Part shown: piece after piece, positions 63,102 through 64,000 of the stretch
Layout of the letters: each line of letters begins with the position of its first letter
How positions within the stretch are numbered: the first letter of the stretch is position 1
DNA from: Mesorhizobium sp.
Lineage (GTDB): Bacteria; Pseudomonadota; Alphaproteobacteria; Rhizobiales; Rhizobiaceae
Length of the DNA: 64,000 nt
Assembly: GCF_024710845.1 (NCBI RefSeq)
Contig: NZ_JANJTZ010000028.1
Coordinates: forward strand, 96,324-160,323
Direction of reading: 5' to 3'
Made by a program: the position numbers and the translations under genes
Notes under the pieces: generated by a model
The model's database searches: none
What the model saw: only the letters and a program-made list of their open reading frames with translations
Told to the model about the DNA's origin: nothing

Positions 63102-64000
63102 ATGTCGGAAGTGAACGTCCACAAGGTCCAGCCTGCGTGGAAGAAGAACGCGCTGATCGACAACGAGACCTATCTCAAATGGTATGCTGAGAGCGTGAAG
63201 AACCCCGACCGGTTCTGGGGCAAGCACGGCAAGCGCATCGACTGGTTCAAGCCCTACACGAAGGTCAAGAACACCTCGTTCACCGGCAAGGTCTCGATCA
63301 AGTGGTTCGAGGACGGCCAGACCAACGTCTCCTACAACTGCATCGACCGCCACCTGAAGAAACGCGGCAACCAGACGGCCATCATCTGGGAAGGCGACAA
63401 TCCCTACGACGACAAGAAGATCACCTATAGCGAGCTCTACGATCACGTCTGCCGCCTCGCCAACGTGATGAAGAAACACGGCGTCAAGAAGGGCGACCGC
63501 GTCACCATCTACATGCCGATGATCCCGGAAGCCGCCTACGCGATGCTCGCCTGCACCCGCATCGGCGCGATCCACTCAATCGTCTTCGGCGGCTTCTCGC
63601 CCGACGCGCTCGCCGGCCGCATCATCGACTGCGAATCGACCTTCGTCATCACCGCGGACGAAGGCCTGCGCGGCGGCAAGACGATTCCTCTGAAGGAGAA
63701 CACCGACAAGGCGATCGACATCGCCGCCAAGAACTTCGTCCTGGTCAAGAACGTGCTGGTCGTGCGCCGCACCGGCGGCAAGGTCGGCTGGGCCAACGGC
63801 CGCGACCTCTGGTACCACGACGAGGTCCTGTCGGTGAAGCCGGACTGCAAGCCCGAGAAGATGAAGGCGGAGGACCCGCTGTTCATCCTCTACACCTCCG
63901 GCTCGACCGGCAAGCCGAAGGGTGTGCTGCACACCACCGGCGGATACCTCGTCTTCGCCTCGATGACGCACAAATACGTCTTCGACTACCAGGACGGGGA
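63102..64000 (+). CDS. acsA: Acetyl-coenzyme A synthetase (3' end cut by window edge)
   Basis: The first 299 residues of AcsA, which activates acetate to acetyl-CoA via acetyl-AMP. The ATG at 63102 has GGGGAGGA upstream. The N-terminal domain ([11 protein letters not shown]) and the AMP-binding loop [18 protein letters not shown] are intact. Full AcsA is about 650 residues, so roughly half is missing beyond 64000. Acetate use is often regulated, but nothing beyond the upstream palindrome shows how. Confidence 0.96.
   Translation, partial: MSEVNVHKVQPAWKKNALIDNETYLKWYAESVKNPDRFWGKHGKRIDWFKPYTKVKNTSFTGKVSIKWFEDGQTNVSYNCIDRHLKKRGNQTAIIWEGDNPYDDKKITYSELYDHVCRLANVMKKHGVKKGDRVTIYMPMIPEAAYAMLACTRIGAIHSIVFGGFSPDALAGRIIDCESTFVITADEGLRGGKTIPLKENTDKAIDIAAKNFVLVKNVLVVRRTGGKVGWANGRDLWYHDEVLSVKPDCKPEKMKAEDPLFILYTSGSTGKPKGVLHTTGGYLVFASMTHKYVFDYQDG

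Overview
This 64 kb window is a G+C-rich chromosomal segment of an alphaproteobacterium, most likely a Hyphomicrobiales member related to Mesorhizobium, Aminobacter or Nitratireductor. That placement rests on gene content (an F1-only atpHAGDC operon next to priA, the tlpA/argH/lptM/lysA/DUF4175 block, ftsEX, Usg and DUF2125 proteins, a PstA with a long N-terminal domain) and on a rhizobial-type intergenic mosaic repeat. It is inferred from the sequence alone. Most of the window is housekeeping chromosome, with two accessory stretches.

1-6.2 kb: the phosphate regulon on the minus strand, pstS-pstC-pstA-pstB-phoU-phoB (phoB runs off the left edge). A clear Pho box lies upstream of pstS and a strong hairpin separates pstS from pstC. 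Upstream stands an 1108-residue hybrid histidine kinase (four PAS-like modules, two receivers) where a phoR gene might be expected. A second regulon member, a Tat-exported PhoX-type phosphatase, lies at 60.4-62.4 kb behind its own candidate Pho box.

9.7-12.2 kb: a pyroglutamyl peptidase overlapping a sulfotransferase-like gene, then a dihydrofolate-reductase-fold protein.

12.3-22.5 kb: an accessory catabolic cluster. It has an AraC-type regulator, a divergent ThDP enzyme plus a 2,4'-dihydroxyacetophenone-dioxygenase-like cupin, and a convergent seven-gene operon (substrate-binding protein, LivH, LivM, LivG, LivF, aldehyde dehydrogenase, short-chain dehydrogenase). It looks like uptake and side-chain breakdown of an aromatic or aryl-keto compound; the substrate is unknown. 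A truncated Tat-leader ORF and candidate operator repeats lie in the divergent region.

22.5-26.1 kb: a scarred accessory stretch. An IS3-family right-end remnant abuts a broken minus-strand ORF. Next come three small genes (flavin split-barrel, NTF2-like, AhpD-like) divergent from a LysR regulator, then tRNA-Glu(CTC).

26.3-42.2 kb: DUF3108, EamA transporter, YhhN, TlpA, ArgH, LptM, LysA and a large Q/G-rich DUF4175 protein. After a RIME-like repeat come a receiver protein, Hpt and a membrane protein linked by 1-nt overlaps, then ftsEX, YdcF, PlsC, ChaC and DUF2125.

42.2-51.8 kb: the atpHAGDC operon, with a small secreted cysteine-containing protein gene inserted between atpD and atpC, ending at an intrinsic terminator. 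A small membrane protein, a branched-chain aminotransferase and priA lie upstream.

51.9-64 kb: transaldolase-like aldolase, MhpD-like hydratase, secreted protein, acyltransferase, lptE-leuS, YggS, CPA1 antiporter, PhoX, Usg, and the start of acetyl-CoA synthetase, cut by the right edge.
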